A stretch of DNA of 64,000 nt from Paenibacillus hunanensis. Lineage in GTDB: Bacteria; Bacillota; Bacilli; Paenibacillales; Paenibacillaceae. Where the stretch lies: contig NZ_BMMB01000002.1 of the NCBI RefSeq assembly GCF_014645615.1, positions 1 to 64,000 of the forward strand, written 5' to 3'. Numbering within the stretch: the stretch's first letter is position 1; each line of letters opens with the position of its first letter. Both the position numbers and the translations under genes were made by a program. This document shows positions 28,452-37,865 of the stretch, piece by piece. The notes under the pieces were generated by a model, which was not told the DNA's origin, searched no databases, and worked only from the letters and a program-made list of their open reading frames with translations.

Positions 28452-29372
28452 TCATTTACTTAAACATTTATTATATTCTATCGTTTCACTCAAACCTGAT
28501 TCCAAATTAAATGATGGAGACCAGCCTAATAGACGCCCAGCTTCCTCATTAGCTAAACAACTTTCCTGAATATCTCCTGCTCGCTTATCACAATAGATCA
28601 CTTCTTTAGGATAATCCGTCAATCTTTTGATTGTAATAAACAAATCATTCAACGAAATTTTTTGATTCGTACTAATGTTCACAATAATATTAGTCTGTAT
28701 ATCTAGTGCAGCCAAATTAGCAGTAACAATATCTTTAACAAAAATAAAATCTCTTGTTTGAGACCCATCGCCGAAAATTTTAACATCATTATTAGCTAAC
28801 ATTTGATCTACAAAAATAGAAATGACTCCGCCTTCACCTTCAGATGATTGACGAGGACCATAAGCATTAGAATATCTTAAAACAGCATAGTCTATATTAT
28901 ACAAGTCAGAGTACGTCTTGATATACATTTCAGGAGTGAATTTAGAAATTCCATAAAACGAGATCGGCGTAATTGGATGAGATTCATCTATTGGGCTATA
29001 TTGTGGTACACCATAAACAGCAGCTGAAGAGGAATAAACTATTTTTTTCACACCGCTACGTCTGCAACACTCTAAAAGGTTTACACATCCACCAATGTTA
29101 TATTGCTGATCTAAAATTGGATTTTCTAAAGATCGATTTACATCAACCTGAGCAGCCAAATGAAAGACCACTTCTGGTTGGAAGTCCGTAAAAACGTCCT
29201 GCAACTGATCACTTACAATGTCTATATGGTAAAATTTTGCCTGCTCGTTAAGATTTACAGACTTTCCAGTGGATAAATTATCCACTATCGCTACTTCATT
29301 CCCTTGAAGCAGTAACTCATCCACAATATGCGAGCCAATAAAGCCTGCTCCTCCTGTTACTAATATTTTCAT
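28452..29372 (-). CDS. NAD-dependent epimerase, UDP-glucose 4-epimerase-like (GalE family)
   Basis: A 306-residue extended SDR protein. MKILVTGGAGFIGSHIVDEL is the NAD-binding loop, HLAAQVDVNRSL follows, and the catalytic residues are in YSSSAAVYG and SFYGISK. RYSNAYGPRQ and DFIFVKDIV are conserved. It probably interconverts UDP-Glc and UDP-Gal, or the N-acetyl forms, to feed the cluster. AAAGGAG precedes the ATG. It is the first gene of the leftward glycan operon and is divergent from the O-antigen-ligase-like gene. Confidence 0.88.
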   Translation of the reverse strand: MKILVTGGAGFIGSHIVDELLLQGNEVAIVDNLSTGKSVNLNEQAKFYHIDIVSDQLQDVFTDFQPEVVFHLAAQVDVNRSLENPILDQQYNIGGCVNLLECCRRSGVKKIVYSSSAAVYGVPQYSPIDESHPITPISFYGISKFTPEMYIKTYSDLYNIDYAVLRYSNAYGPRQSSEGEGGVISIFVDQMLANNDVKIFGDGSQTRDFIFVKDIVTANLAALDIQTNIIVNISTNQKISLNDLFITIKRLTDYPKEVIYCDKRAGDIQESCLANEEAGRLLGWSPSFNLESGLSETIEYNKCLSK

Positions 29373-29418
29373 TGATACTTAACTCCTTTATTTATTTTAT
29401 TAACAGCATTTTTAAGAG

Positions 29419-29448
29419 TTAGTGCCACCATAAAAAATATGCTAAAAT
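29419..29448 (+). promoter_or_regulatory. Putative promoter of the O-antigen-ligase-like gene
   Basis: TTAGTG (29419-29424), an 18-nt spacer and TAAAAT (29443-29448), with a TG at 29440-29441 making an extended -10. The -35 is weak. It would place transcription start near 29455, in keeping with translation from the TTG at 29484. Confidence 0.4.
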
Positions 29449-29483
29449 GTCCTAGTACCTCTTACGAAAAGGAGTTTAAAACA

Positions 29484-31958
29484 TTGGCTAATCCAGTATA
29501 CGGCAAACAGTTTAAAGCGTCCACCGAGGACGGAAAACGAAATGGCATGTTCTGGGTCGTTAACATCTGTCTTATTTTATTTCTGTTGTGGACCCCATTT
29601 CAAATTGCATTATTTAATGGTTTGAGCTTTACGTTTGAAAAAGTGATTTTCTGGGCGGTGCTGCTGTCCGGTGTACTTGTCATTTTAGGAATGATCTATT
29701 TTTACAAGCAGGTAAAATTGGACGACCAGCGGGATATGATCTCACTATTGATCATTTTGCTGCCCATCTCGTACATGATTTCCATGTTTGGTGCCGCCTC
29801 TTGGCATTATGCCGTAAATATGGTGCTAATTCAATGGATGTACGCATTTATTTTCATCCTGGGCGCCTATATGCTACGAGATCGTCTGTCTAACCGAATC
29901 ATTCAAATGACGATTATGGGCTCTGCCTACCTTATTATTATGTTTGGCTTTATTAACTGGTTTGGACAGGCTCCACTGGGTGGCAAGCTTGTAGGCTGGT
30001 TCGCAAGCGGCGTACAAAACGGCATCTATACCGATGCTGTGATGAGTGACTCCAACGGCTGGCGTCTAACCTCGGTATTCCAGTATGCGAATACATATGC
30101 AGCTTTCTTGATGGCTATGCTGTTTGCGGGCTTATTCAATGTGAGCCGTCTGAAAAAGTGGTATGACCACCTGCTGCATGGCTTTATGCTAGTACCGATC
30201 ATTCTGTCACTGATTTTGACATTGTCTCGTGGTGGTCTGGTTGTACTGCCGTTCGTGCTGCTTGTACTGCTGCTGATGCTACGTCCGGCACAGCAAATTT
30301 TGTGGATCATCTATATGGTGATTGCAGGCGCGGCTACGGCGATCATCTTGAATCCAGTGACGAATATTGGTTTACAAATGATTGCCAAGTATGATGGTGT
30401 GACAGCTGCTAAGGGCTGGGGATATGTACTGATCACTTCGCTGATCGTCGGTCTGCTGGCGATGGCGATCGGACGCTTCGTCGCTCCGAAGCTCGAAGAC
30501 AAAACCGAAGGCTGGGGCGCACGTCGCTTTGCGAGTGTATGGTTACCGATTGGCTCGGCTGTACTGGGTGGCGTTATTTTAGTGTTGCTGATTGCAACGA
30601 ACCTGCGTAATCTGCTGCCAGCTAACATCCGTGTGCGTTTTGAAAATATTAACTTCCAGCAAAGTAGTGTATTGGAGCGTTTCACGTTCTACCGTGATGC
30701 TCTGAAGCTGTTCCGTGATTATCCGTTCTTTGGCGGTGGCGGTGGCGCATGGGGTGCTTCCTTTGAAGCGTATCAGAACAACCCTTATGTCAGCCGTCAG
30801 GTCCACAACTTCTTCTTCCAGTACCTGGTTGAGGTTGGTGCGATCGGCTTTATTATTTTCATTCTGTTTATCGGGTTTATTTTCTACAAATATATTCGTG
30901 GCTATATCAAATCAGAACGTGAAGCGCGTGAAGGACATTTCCTGTACTTCATCATTGCAGTTTCGATTCTGATGCACAGCTTGCTCGACTTCAACTTGAG
31001 TTATGCATACATGGGCATTCTGGTTTTCCTTGGTCTCGGCGGTATGACCGCTGCGATGGATGCACAGCCGCTCAAATATTTGAAGCTTCAAGCAGGTCTG
31101 ATGCGTGGTATTTATATAACACTGATTGGTCTGGCTGCATTGATCATCTCCTTCACATCCTTGCGCTTTTCACAGGCAGCGGGGGATGTTGTAAAGGTTG
31201 CAGAGCTAGCAAGTAGCAAGAATGCTACTTACGAACAATATCGTACGTTGCTGGATGATGTGCTATCGATTCGTAGTACGTATCCAGAGGCTGTCGTATA
31301 CTTGAGTTCACTGCTGACACAAGGGTATCAGCAAACGAAAAATGAGCAATTTTACAATGAAGATCTTGCTCTGCTAAATAAAGCGCATGATCGTGAGCCT
31401 TACAATAAGGACATTGTTAAGCAAATGATCACACTGTATCAGGTTCATGGTGAAAGCGATAAAGCATTCGCTTTACTCGTAGATAGTACTCCGAAATACA
31501 AATGGGATATTAGCTGGTATGAAGGTGTCATTGCACAGGCATATGTTCTGGGTAATCAGGCTTACCAGAGCAAGGATACTGCGGCAGAACAGAAGTATTT
31601 CCAAGCAGGTCTGAATGCATATCAGCAGGTGCTGGACGGTATTCAGTATCTGACTACATTGCCAGAAGGTCAGTTACAGGGTCGTGAATTCGACGTTACT
31701 CCTAAAATTGCACTTGGTGTAGGTGAAATCTATCTGATGCAAGGTGAAACCGCCCAAGCCGTAGATGTACTGAAAAAAGGTGTACGTGATGATCTGAGCG
31801 ATGCAACGAACAAACAGGCAGCAATCTACTATCTGGCTGCACTGAAACAAGAAGGTCAGGCTGACAAGGCTGTCTATGACAAAGTGATTGCAGCTGATCC
31901 TAAAGCGAAAGAACAGATCGATGCGATTGCTAGCCAGAAGTATACGGCAACAAAGTAA
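29484..31958 (+). CDS. O-antigen ligase-domain / TPR membrane protein (WsaB/WsfB-like oligosaccharyltransferase candidate)
   Basis: An 824-residue protein. Residues ~20-560 hold 12-14 transmembrane helices with a Wzy/WaaL O-antigen-ligase domain; the large extracytoplasmic loop contains LFRDYPFFGGGGGAWG and SRQVHNFFFQYLVEVG, a WaaL-like block with its conserved His. Residues ~575-824 are soluble, alpha-helical and TPR-like. It starts at TTG 29484 with AAAAGGAG nine nucleotides upstream; an ATG at 29439 overlaps the predicted -10 and has no ribosome-binding site. Proteins of this build (WsaB, WsfB) transfer the finished glycan onto S-layer protein in Geobacillus and Paenibacillus alvei; that role is inferred here. 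It stands alone, opposite to all other glycan genes, and is G+C-richer than the cassette beside it. Confidence 0.85.
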   Translation: MANPVYGKQFKASTEDGKRNGMFWVVNICLILFLLWTPFQIALFNGLSFTFEKVIFWAVLLSGVLVILGMIYFYKQVKLDDQRDMISLLIILLPISYMISMFGAASWHYAVNMVLIQWMYAFIFILGAYMLRDRLSNRIIQMTIMGSAYLIIMFGFINWFGQAPLGGKLVGWFASGVQNGIYTDAVMSDSNGWRLTSVFQYANTYAAFLMAMLFAGLFNVSRLKKWYDHLLHGFMLVPIILSLILTLSRGGLVVLPFVLLVLLLMLRPAQQILWIIYMVIAGAATAIILNPVTNIGLQMIAKYDGVTAAKGWGYVLITSLIVGLLAMAIGRFVAPKLEDKTEGWGARRFASVWLPIGSAVLGGVILVLLIATNLRNLLPANIRVRFENINFQQSSVLERFTFYRDALKLFRDYPFFGGGGGAWGASFEAYQNNPYVSRQVHNFFFQYLVEVGAIGFIIFILFIGFIFYKYIRGYIKSEREAREGHFLYFIIAVSILMHSLLDFNLSYAYMGILVFLGLGGMTAAMDAQPLKYLKLQAGLMRGIYITLIGLAALIISFTSLRFSQAAGDVVKVAELASSKNATYEQYRTLLDDVLSIRSTYPEAVVYLSSLLTQGYQQTKNEQFYNEDLALLNKAHDREPYNKDIVKQMITLYQVHGESDKAFALLVDSTPKYKWDISWYEGVIAQAYVLGNQAYQSKDTAAEQKYFQAGLNAYQQVLDGIQYLTTLPEGQLQGREFDVTPKIALGVGEIYLMQGETAQAVDVLKKGVRDDLSDATNKQAAIYYLAALKQEGQADKAVYDKVIAADPKAKEQIDAIASQKYTATK

Positions 31959-32089
31959 TCGATGATCAAGCTGGTTCTGGATGCTTATCTGAATGTAGGA
32001 TAAGTGATCTGTTCGATACACCAATACATGAGCAACGAATGATCTAAAGTAGATGATTCAGAATGTAATACTCAATGTAATAAGTAACA

Positions 32090-32137
32090 AAAAGCCGTGC
32101 GCTTCCTTAGAAATAAGGAAATGCACGGCTTTTTTAA
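32090..32137. terminator. Bidirectional terminator
   Basis: AAAGCCGTGC/GCACGGCTTT outer stem with CTTCCTTA/TAAGGAA inner stem and T-runs on both strands. It lies between the convergent ligase-like gene and the first galU. Confidence 0.9.
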
Positions 32138-32175
32138 TTGAGAGCTACATATCGAGCTGTTATATAGAGTCTTGT

Positions 32176-33060
32176 TTATTTCTTATCCTCTTCCGCCAGC
32201 ACTTCGCGCAGATACGTTAGCGTCGAATCACGTAGCTCTGGATGCTTGAGCGCATAATGTACTGTCGTTTGAATAAACCCGCTCTTCTCGCCTACATCAT
32301 GACGTAGTCCTTCAAACTGATACGCCAGAATGTCCTGAGATTCGCCCAGCTTGGAGATCGCATCGGTCAGCTGGATCTCGCCCCCTGCTCCTGCATCCTG
32401 GCTACCCAGAACATCAAAGATTTCTGGCGTGAGGATATAACGTCCCATGATCGCAAGATTGGACGGTGCTTCTTCGCGTGGTGGCTTCTCGACCAATCCG
32501 GTTGCTTTGTATAGACGATCCGAATCTGTCATCGATTCCGCCGCGACCAGACCGTAACGGGATACGTGTTCCCACGGTACTTCTTTCACACCGACTACAG
32601 ATGCTTCATGCTCTTCATACACATCCATCATCTGCTTCAGACAAGGCACATCCGATTCGACGATATCATCACCGAGCAGTACTGCAAATGGCTCGTCACC
32701 GATGAACTTACGTGCGCACCAGATCGCGTGTCCCAGACCTTTCGGTTCTTTTTGACGGATATAGTGAATGTCTGCCATTTCGGATGGCTGACGTACCGCA
32801 TCCAGCAGCTTCCACTTTTCTTTTTCAGTTAAGTTATGCTCTAACTCGAACGAGTAATCAAAATGATCCTCAATCGCACGTTTGCCTTTACCTGTAACAA
32901 TGATGATATCTTCAATACCCGATGCTACAGCCTCTTCAATTATGTATTGAATGGTTGGCTTATCCACAATCGGTAGCATTTCTTTTGGCATCGCTTTGGT
33001 TGCTGGTAGGAAGCGGGTTCCGAGTCCAGCGGCGGGAATAATCGCTTTACGTATTTTCAT
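32176..33060 (-). CDS. galU: UTP-glucose-1-phosphate uridylyltransferase GalU, copy 1
   Basis: A 294-residue nucleotidyltransferase making UDP-glucose. [20 protein letters not shown] with [15 protein letters not shown] is the GalU signature; LLGDDIV is the metal site and GLVEKP and [10 protein letters not shown] follow. AGAAAGGA lies before the ATG. It differs from the copy at 33388-34272 at six residues by direct comparison. The two copies have separate intergenic regions and a terminator between them, so they are probably separately transcribed. UDP-glucose would feed the epimerase, the initiating transferase and teichoic-acid-type polymers. Confidence 0.96.
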   Translation of the reverse strand: MKIRKAIIPAAGLGTRFLPATKAMPKEMLPIVDKPTIQYIIEEAVASGIEDIIIVTGKGKRAIEDHFDYSFELEHNLTEKEKWKLLDAVRQPSEMADIHYIRQKEPKGLGHAIWCARKFIGDEPFAVLLGDDIVESDVPCLKQMMDVYEEHEASVVGVKEVPWEHVSRYGLVAAESMTDSDRLYKATGLVEKPPREEAPSNLAIMGRYILTPEIFDVLGSQDAGAGGEIQLTDAISKLGESQDILAYQFEGLRHDVGEKSGFIQTTVHYALKHPELRDSTLTYLREVLAEEDKK

Positions 33061-33205
33061 AAGTATCCTTTCTACAAATCGTTAATATTCATATAATGCA
33101 TTAAATATACTATATTTTTTGTTGATTCTGCATCTTTATATGTGTAAATAACTAACTCCTACGTAAAATGCTAATTATAGTAAGCCCTTATTTTGCATAT
33201 AAAAA

Positions 33206-33260
33206 TAAAAAGCATATCTATAGAGGCGGAATATGTGCCCCTATAGACATGCTCTTTTTA
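33206..33260 (-). terminator. Terminator between the two galU genes
   Basis: On the minus strand AAAAAGAGCAT-GTCTATAG pairs with CTATAGATATGCTTTTT around a GC-containing loop, with a T-run after it. It ends transcription of the galU copy at 33388-34272. The rest of the 327-nt gap shows no gene. Confidence 0.8.
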
Positions 33261-33387
33261 TAAATTAAACTCATTGAAATCGAATATAGTTGTGTACATA
33301 ATAAAGGCATTTAAATTGTAGATATCATTCAGTATTACTTCTATCATCCATATCCTAAATGATATCTCTACTACAATGTTGCGCTAT

Positions 33388-34272
33388 TTATTTCTTATCC
33401 TCTTCTGCCAGCACTTCACGCAGATATTCCAGCGTCGAATCACGCAGCTCCGGGTGCTTGAGCGCATAATGTACTGTCGTTTGAATAAACCCGCTCTTCT
33501 CCCCTACATCATGACGCAGTCCTTCAAACTGATACGCCAGAATGTCCTGAGATTCGCCCAGCTTGGAGATCGCATCGGTCAGCTGGATTTCGCCCCCTGC
33601 TCCTGCATCCTGGCTACCCAGAATATCGAAGATTTCTGGCGTGAGGATGTAGCGTCCCATGATCGCCAGATTGGACGGTGCTTCTTCGCGTGGTGGCTTC
33701 TCGACCAATCCGGTTGCTTTGTATAGACGATCCGAATCTGGCATCGATTCGGCAGCAACCAGACCATAACGGGATACGTGTTCCCACGGTACTTCTTTGA
33801 CACCGACTACAGATGCTTCATGCTCTTCATACACATCCATCATCTGCTTCAGACAAGGCACATCCGATTCGACGATATCATCACCGAGCAGTACTGCAAA
33901 TGGCTCATCACCGATGAATTTACGCGCGCACCAGATCGCATGTCCCAGACCTTTCGGTTCTTTTTGACGGATATAGTGAATGTCTGCCATTTCAGATGGC
34001 TGACGTACCGCATCCAGTAGCTTCCACTTTTCTTTTTCCTCCAGATTTTGCTCCAGCTCAAACGAATAGTCAAAGTGATCCTCAATCGCACGTTTGCCTT
34101 TACCTGTAACGATGATGATATCCTCGATACCGGATGAAACGGCTTCTTCGATAATATATTGAATGGTTGGCTTATCTACAATCGGTAGCATTTCTTTCGG
34201 CATCGCTTTAGTTGCTGGCAGGAAACGGGTTCCGAGTCCAGCGGCGGGAATAATCGCTTTACGTATTTTCAT
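33388..34272 (-). CDS. galU: UTP-glucose-1-phosphate uridylyltransferase GalU, copy 2
   Basis: A 294-residue GalU with the same motifs as copy 1 and six substitutions, among them H/Q, T/E, T/P and V/I changes away from the active site. GGAGGAATC precedes the ATG. DNA identity between the copies is high across the gene but not obvious outside it, so this is a gene-sized tandem duplication or the product of gene conversion. Both copies look intact. Confidence 0.96.
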   Translation of the reverse strand: MKIRKAIIPAAGLGTRFLPATKAMPKEMLPIVDKPTIQYIIEEAVSSGIEDIIIVTGKGKRAIEDHFDYSFELEQNLEEKEKWKLLDAVRQPSEMADIHYIRQKEPKGLGHAIWCARKFIGDEPFAVLLGDDIVESDVPCLKQMMDVYEEHEASVVGVKEVPWEHVSRYGLVAAESMPDSDRLYKATGLVEKPPREEAPSNLAIMGRYILTPEIFDILGSQDAGAGGEIQLTDAISKLGESQDILAYQFEGLRHDVGEKSGFIQTTVHYALKHPELRDSTLEYLREVLAEEDKK

Positions 34273-34605
34273 GGCATTGATTCCTCCATTTTCTAATATG
34301 AATACGTGTATTGTGTTGTACGTGATGGGGCTGTCTCATGGTCATATGTATAACCGGGCATGAGGCAGTGTTCCATTAGCCTGCATACGGCCACGATATA
34401 TTTTAACCAATAATGAATCAATTTACCCAGCAAAACGATGTCAGATTTTAGGAAAGCGAATACATCTCTAATTAGATGAAGTAACGTGAATATGTACATA
34501 GCGTGACATGACCTTTCCTAATTAGCTGCACGGTGTAAACCTAAACTCGTATATACAGTAGTTGAAGCATCATAGCCTAAGTTTAAGTCTCACCCCAATA
34601 CATAT
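34273..34605. other. Leader region of galU copy 2
   Basis: About 330 nt with no open frame that I can support. A hairpin (CTGTCTCATG at 34331-34340 with CATGAGGCAG at 34359-34368) lies ~60 nt before the start codon, within the probable 5' leader. I see no known riboswitch in it. Confidence 0.45.
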
Positions 34606-34681
34606 AAAAAAATCCCTTCCAGTAGCGCGCGTATGAGGACGATATACACTATCCTCATTTGTCACGTTGCACCGGAAGGGA
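34606..34681 (-). terminator. Long-arm hairpin with T-run
   Basis: On the minus strand TCCCTTCC (34674-34681) pairs with GGAAGGGA (34613-34620), enclosing a 7-bp stem ATGAGGA/TCCTCAT and a short GC-rich helix, followed by seven T. It lies ~245 nt beyond the stop of the U32 gene and ~330 nt before galU copy 2. It can end the U32 transcript or act as an attenuator for galU. Confidence 0.7.
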
Positions 34682-34926
34682 CCCTGTAGGGGAATATTAA
34701 AAAAAGCTTGTATCATTCTTTGCGTATAGTGTAGATGATCATGAGCTAACGTTAACGTCGTTCGCTCAGAGTTCAGGATTATACCGTTTTCTAAACTGCC
34801 ACTGCCAATATCGAGCAGCATGAAAGTTTCTATACATCTAGCCCATGATCAGAGCATTATCTAAACCGTGCTTTATATCCAGTCATGTCGTTAGACGTTG
34901 CAAGATAGTCATTACAAGCTCCAGTC

Positions 34927-37440
34927 TTACTTCACCAGTTGACCACGAGTAACGCCAAGCTGGTTCGTTGCTTTGAGTGTTTTCCAGACCTGTGTACCGC
35001 TGATCTCACCGTGCAGTGCCTGACTGTACAGCTCGATAACTTTACGTACCTGCTCTGGCGTTTCTTCCAGGAACTCAATGCGATAGCTTGGAACGCCCAG
35101 CTCCAAGAAGTTGTTCAGGTATTCCGCACCGGATTGCTCGATCGCGTTATACACCGTGTTACGGCAGCCTTCATCGACACGTACCGGGTGAGACATACCG
35201 ATGCGGTCTTGCAGAGAAACACGGCTGTCTTCACATGGACGACCACAGTTAGTGTAATCTGTACCTTCGCTCAGGAATGTGCAGTATACACAGTGCTCGG
35301 TATGGAACATCGGCATATGCTGATGAATCACGACTTCGAGCTTGTCGGTACGACTTCTGCCAAGCAGATCGACCATTTGCTGAATGTTCAGGTCATAAGA
35401 TGGTGTAACCATATCCAGGCCGGCTTCCAGGAACAGATCGACAGTCTTGTGATTCGCTACGTTCAGGGAGAAGTCGCCGATCAGCTCAGGATGTGTCTCG
35501 TTCGGATGACTTTGACGACGTGCCAGATAGTAGTACAGTGCACCGGTATTACGCACGAGCACTGCATCTGGTTGTAGACGTAAAATGTTAGCATGATAGC
35601 CATTTTCGCCTGGCATATGAATGCGTGGTGTCGCCAGTGCGATCTTTTTGCCTGCTGCACGAACGGCTTCAACCGCTGCTGGGAATTGCTTGATGAATTC
35701 AAAGTCAGCATAGATCATGTCCACGTTGGCTTCCAGCGCAGCATGTACCTGATCCAGATTACGGCACAGTACCGTCAGCATCGCTTCGCTACCTTTTACC
35801 GATGGAGCAGCAGAAGCGATATCGTTCATCACCGAAATATCACGCTTGATATACACCGGTGGCTTTGGACGCTCACCTTCCAGCTGCTCAACAGCCTGAC
35901 GACGAATCGCATTCAGCTCACGCATTGGAATAATGATATCGCCATGTAGTTGTGCATCCAGCTCATCCAGTTGGAAGATGGTACCGCCAAGACGACCAAA
36001 TTGCTCTTGCAGCAGCTCGGCATTCATCGGACGCTTCGCTGCGATTTCCAGCTCCATCTCGGAATCTACACGGATTGTTACACCCTTTTGCACATCCGTC
36101 CAGTAGGTTACGAGCGGCTGGCCTGCATGACCGATCGCTTTGACATGAACCGGGAATACACGGTATGGCTTGTCTGTTTCATACGTTTGACGCATCCGCT
36201 TATCCAGTGCAGGGTCATTCGTTTTCCAGATTTTATCGCCAACATGCACACGCTTCAGGTTCACATCGTTACGTCCAGCTACGATATCTACGATCCAGGT
36301 CTCATCTGCTTCGCCTTCGAGCTTCACACCTTGACGGCGCAGATCGTATACACGACCGCCTTCTTCTTTTTGCGTTGGATCGCCAGCATCGAATACGATA
36401 CCGTCACCGCGCTTGAGCGGAGCTTCCAGTCGGCAAACGACGCCGTCACGCAAAATCTTCTCTACACGTCCCAGATACACTCCACGGCTTTTCGGGAAGG
36501 TTCCATCTACGAGCTGCTTATTGTTCGTACCTTCCAGGAAGCCATGTGTGAAGCCGCGTGAGAAGCTTTGTTGCAGCTCGCGAATATCTTCATTGCTGAT
36601 CGGTGTTGCATCACCGTCAAAATAACGATCGATCGCTTTGCGGTATTTGCTAACCACATTCGCTACATAGGTCGGTGATTTGAGACGACCTTCGATTTTG
36701 AAAGAGGTTACGCCTGCTTCGATCAGCTGTGGCATAATATCGATTGCTGCCAGGTCTTTTGGAGACAGCAGGTACGTTACATCACCCATAATTTTCTGTT
36801 CACCGTCTACGATCAGATCGTATGGCAAACGGCATGCCTGCGCACATTCACCACGGTTAGCAGAGCGTCCGCCCCACATTTCCGAAGTCAAGCATTGTCC
36901 GGAGTATGATACACACAATGCGCCGTGAACAAATACTTCCATCGGCAAACGTGCTTGCTCACCAATCTTTTGAATTTGCTTCAAATTGTTCTCGCGTCCC
37001 AGTACGACACGCTCCATATTAAATGGCTTCGTGAATTCTACCGCTTCCGGCGAAGTAATCGTCATTTGCGTCGAACCGTGGATTGGGAAATCCGGCGAAA
37101 TTTCGCGGATCATTTTCACCAGACCAAGATCCTGTACGATCACCGCATCCACACCCGCATCCACGCAAGCATCGATCAGCTCACGCGCATCTTCCAGTTC
37201 ATTTTCAAATACGAGAATGTTAAACGTCAAAAAGCCCTTTACCCCATAGCTATGCAAAAATGCCATAATCTCTGGCAATTCATCCATCCGAAAGTTATTC
37301 GCACGTGCACGTGCATTAAATTTTTCCACGCCAAAAAAGACTGCGTCCGCCCCATTCGCTACCGCCGCCCGCATGCAGTCCCAGTCGCCAGCTGGCGCTA
37401 GAAGCTCCACGTCCTGTCTTTGTAATACTGTATCCGTCAT
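34927..37440 (-). CDS. U32 family protein (YrrO/RlhA-like, DUF3656-containing)
   Basis: An 837-residue protein of the U32 'collagenase-like' family, now mostly linked to RNA hydroxylation (RlhA, TrhP) rather than proteolysis. The N-terminal TIM-barrel begins ELLAPAGDWDCMRAAVANGA and DAVFFGVEKFNARARANNF. The cysteine-bearing block SGQCLTSEMWGGRSANRGEC followed by AQACRLPY is the U32 signature. A second cysteine group, TEHCVYCTFLSEG and CGRPCED, lies near residue 730-760. The middle ~380-510 is the DUF3656 region. Large two-lobed versions of ~830 residues are common in Bacillales. GGGAGGAAA precedes the ATG. Substrate unproven; prephenate-dependent rRNA hydroxylation is the best analogy. Confidence 0.9.
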   Translation of the reverse strand: MTDTVLQRQDVELLAPAGDWDCMRAAVANGADAVFFGVEKFNARARANNFRMDELPEIMAFLHSYGVKGFLTFNILVFENELEDARELIDACVDAGVDAVIVQDLGLVKMIREISPDFPIHGSTQMTITSPEAVEFTKPFNMERVVLGRENNLKQIQKIGEQARLPMEVFVHGALCVSYSGQCLTSEMWGGRSANRGECAQACRLPYDLIVDGEQKIMGDVTYLLSPKDLAAIDIMPQLIEAGVTSFKIEGRLKSPTYVANVVSKYRKAIDRYFDGDATPISNEDIRELQQSFSRGFTHGFLEGTNNKQLVDGTFPKSRGVYLGRVEKILRDGVVCRLEAPLKRGDGIVFDAGDPTQKEEGGRVYDLRRQGVKLEGEADETWIVDIVAGRNDVNLKRVHVGDKIWKTNDPALDKRMRQTYETDKPYRVFPVHVKAIGHAGQPLVTYWTDVQKGVTIRVDSEMELEIAAKRPMNAELLQEQFGRLGGTIFQLDELDAQLHGDIIIPMRELNAIRRQAVEQLEGERPKPPVYIKRDISVMNDIASAAPSVKGSEAMLTVLCRNLDQVHAALEANVDMIYADFEFIKQFPAAVEAVRAAGKKIALATPRIHMPGENGYHANILRLQPDAVLVRNTGALYYYLARRQSHPNETHPELIGDFSLNVANHKTVDLFLEAGLDMVTPSYDLNIQQMVDLLGRSRTDKLEVVIHQHMPMFHTEHCVYCTFLSEGTDYTNCGRPCEDSRVSLQDRIGMSHPVRVDEGCRNTVYNAIEQSGAEYLNNFLELGVPSYRIEFLEETPEQVRKVIELYSQALHGEISGTQVWKTLKATNQLGVTRGQLVK

Positions 37441-37668
37441 GTAGGTTAATTTCCTCCCGAATTGTCCCTGTTAAGGGCACTGCTATATTCACGGCCCATC
37501 GTCCGTTTTCATAATAAAATGGAATATCTGCGCAAAGGCAGCACATACGTCACACACTTTATAATGATTCTAATCCAGTGTACCAGACCTGTATGCTGGT
37601 ATCTACCGTATCCTTTAAATTTGTATGAAAATTTACAGGCAATTTGCATTTGATTTGATCATATGAAG
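37441..37668. other. Intergenic region upstream of the U32 gene
   Basis: Together with the terminator to its right it fills a 425-nt gap. It holds the ribosome-binding site of the U32 gene and a TATAAA-like -10 near 37556-37561 (minus strand), but no good -35. No gene seen. Confidence 0.4.
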
Positions 37669-37716
37669 AAAGCTGACGATGCAGAAGGGATAACTTCTGT
37701 ATCGTCAGCTTTTTGG
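37669..37716 (-). terminator. Terminator of the CuAO-N protein gene
   Basis: AAAGCTGACGAT-CAGAAG pairs with CTTCTG-ATCGTCAGCTTT around GGATAA, with T-runs on both sides. It lies ~150 nt beyond the stop of the gene at 37866. Strong, and able to work on either strand. Confidence 0.85.
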
Positions 37717-37865
37717 CTTGACTCCGATGGCTTGAATGGTATGATTTGAACGATTTGGCTAGGATGGATCGTCAGAAATGCAGATTATGCGTACGAGTGA
37801 GTACGTATAGCTCGTAATAGCTCATACTAAGCAATACAGTATCATGTAGCCGTATGTCTATACGA

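Noticed and set aside
34606..34720. T-box riboswitch upstream of galU copy 2
   Set aside because: GGTGCAACGTG lacks the TGGN needed to pair with tRNA NCCA, no specifier stem was recognised, and galU is not an amino-acid gene.
34939..36561. Two frames of over 200 residues opposite the U32 gene
   Set aside because: Antisense shadows; Cys/His/Arg-rich composition typical of the complement of a coding strand, and no ribosome-binding sites.
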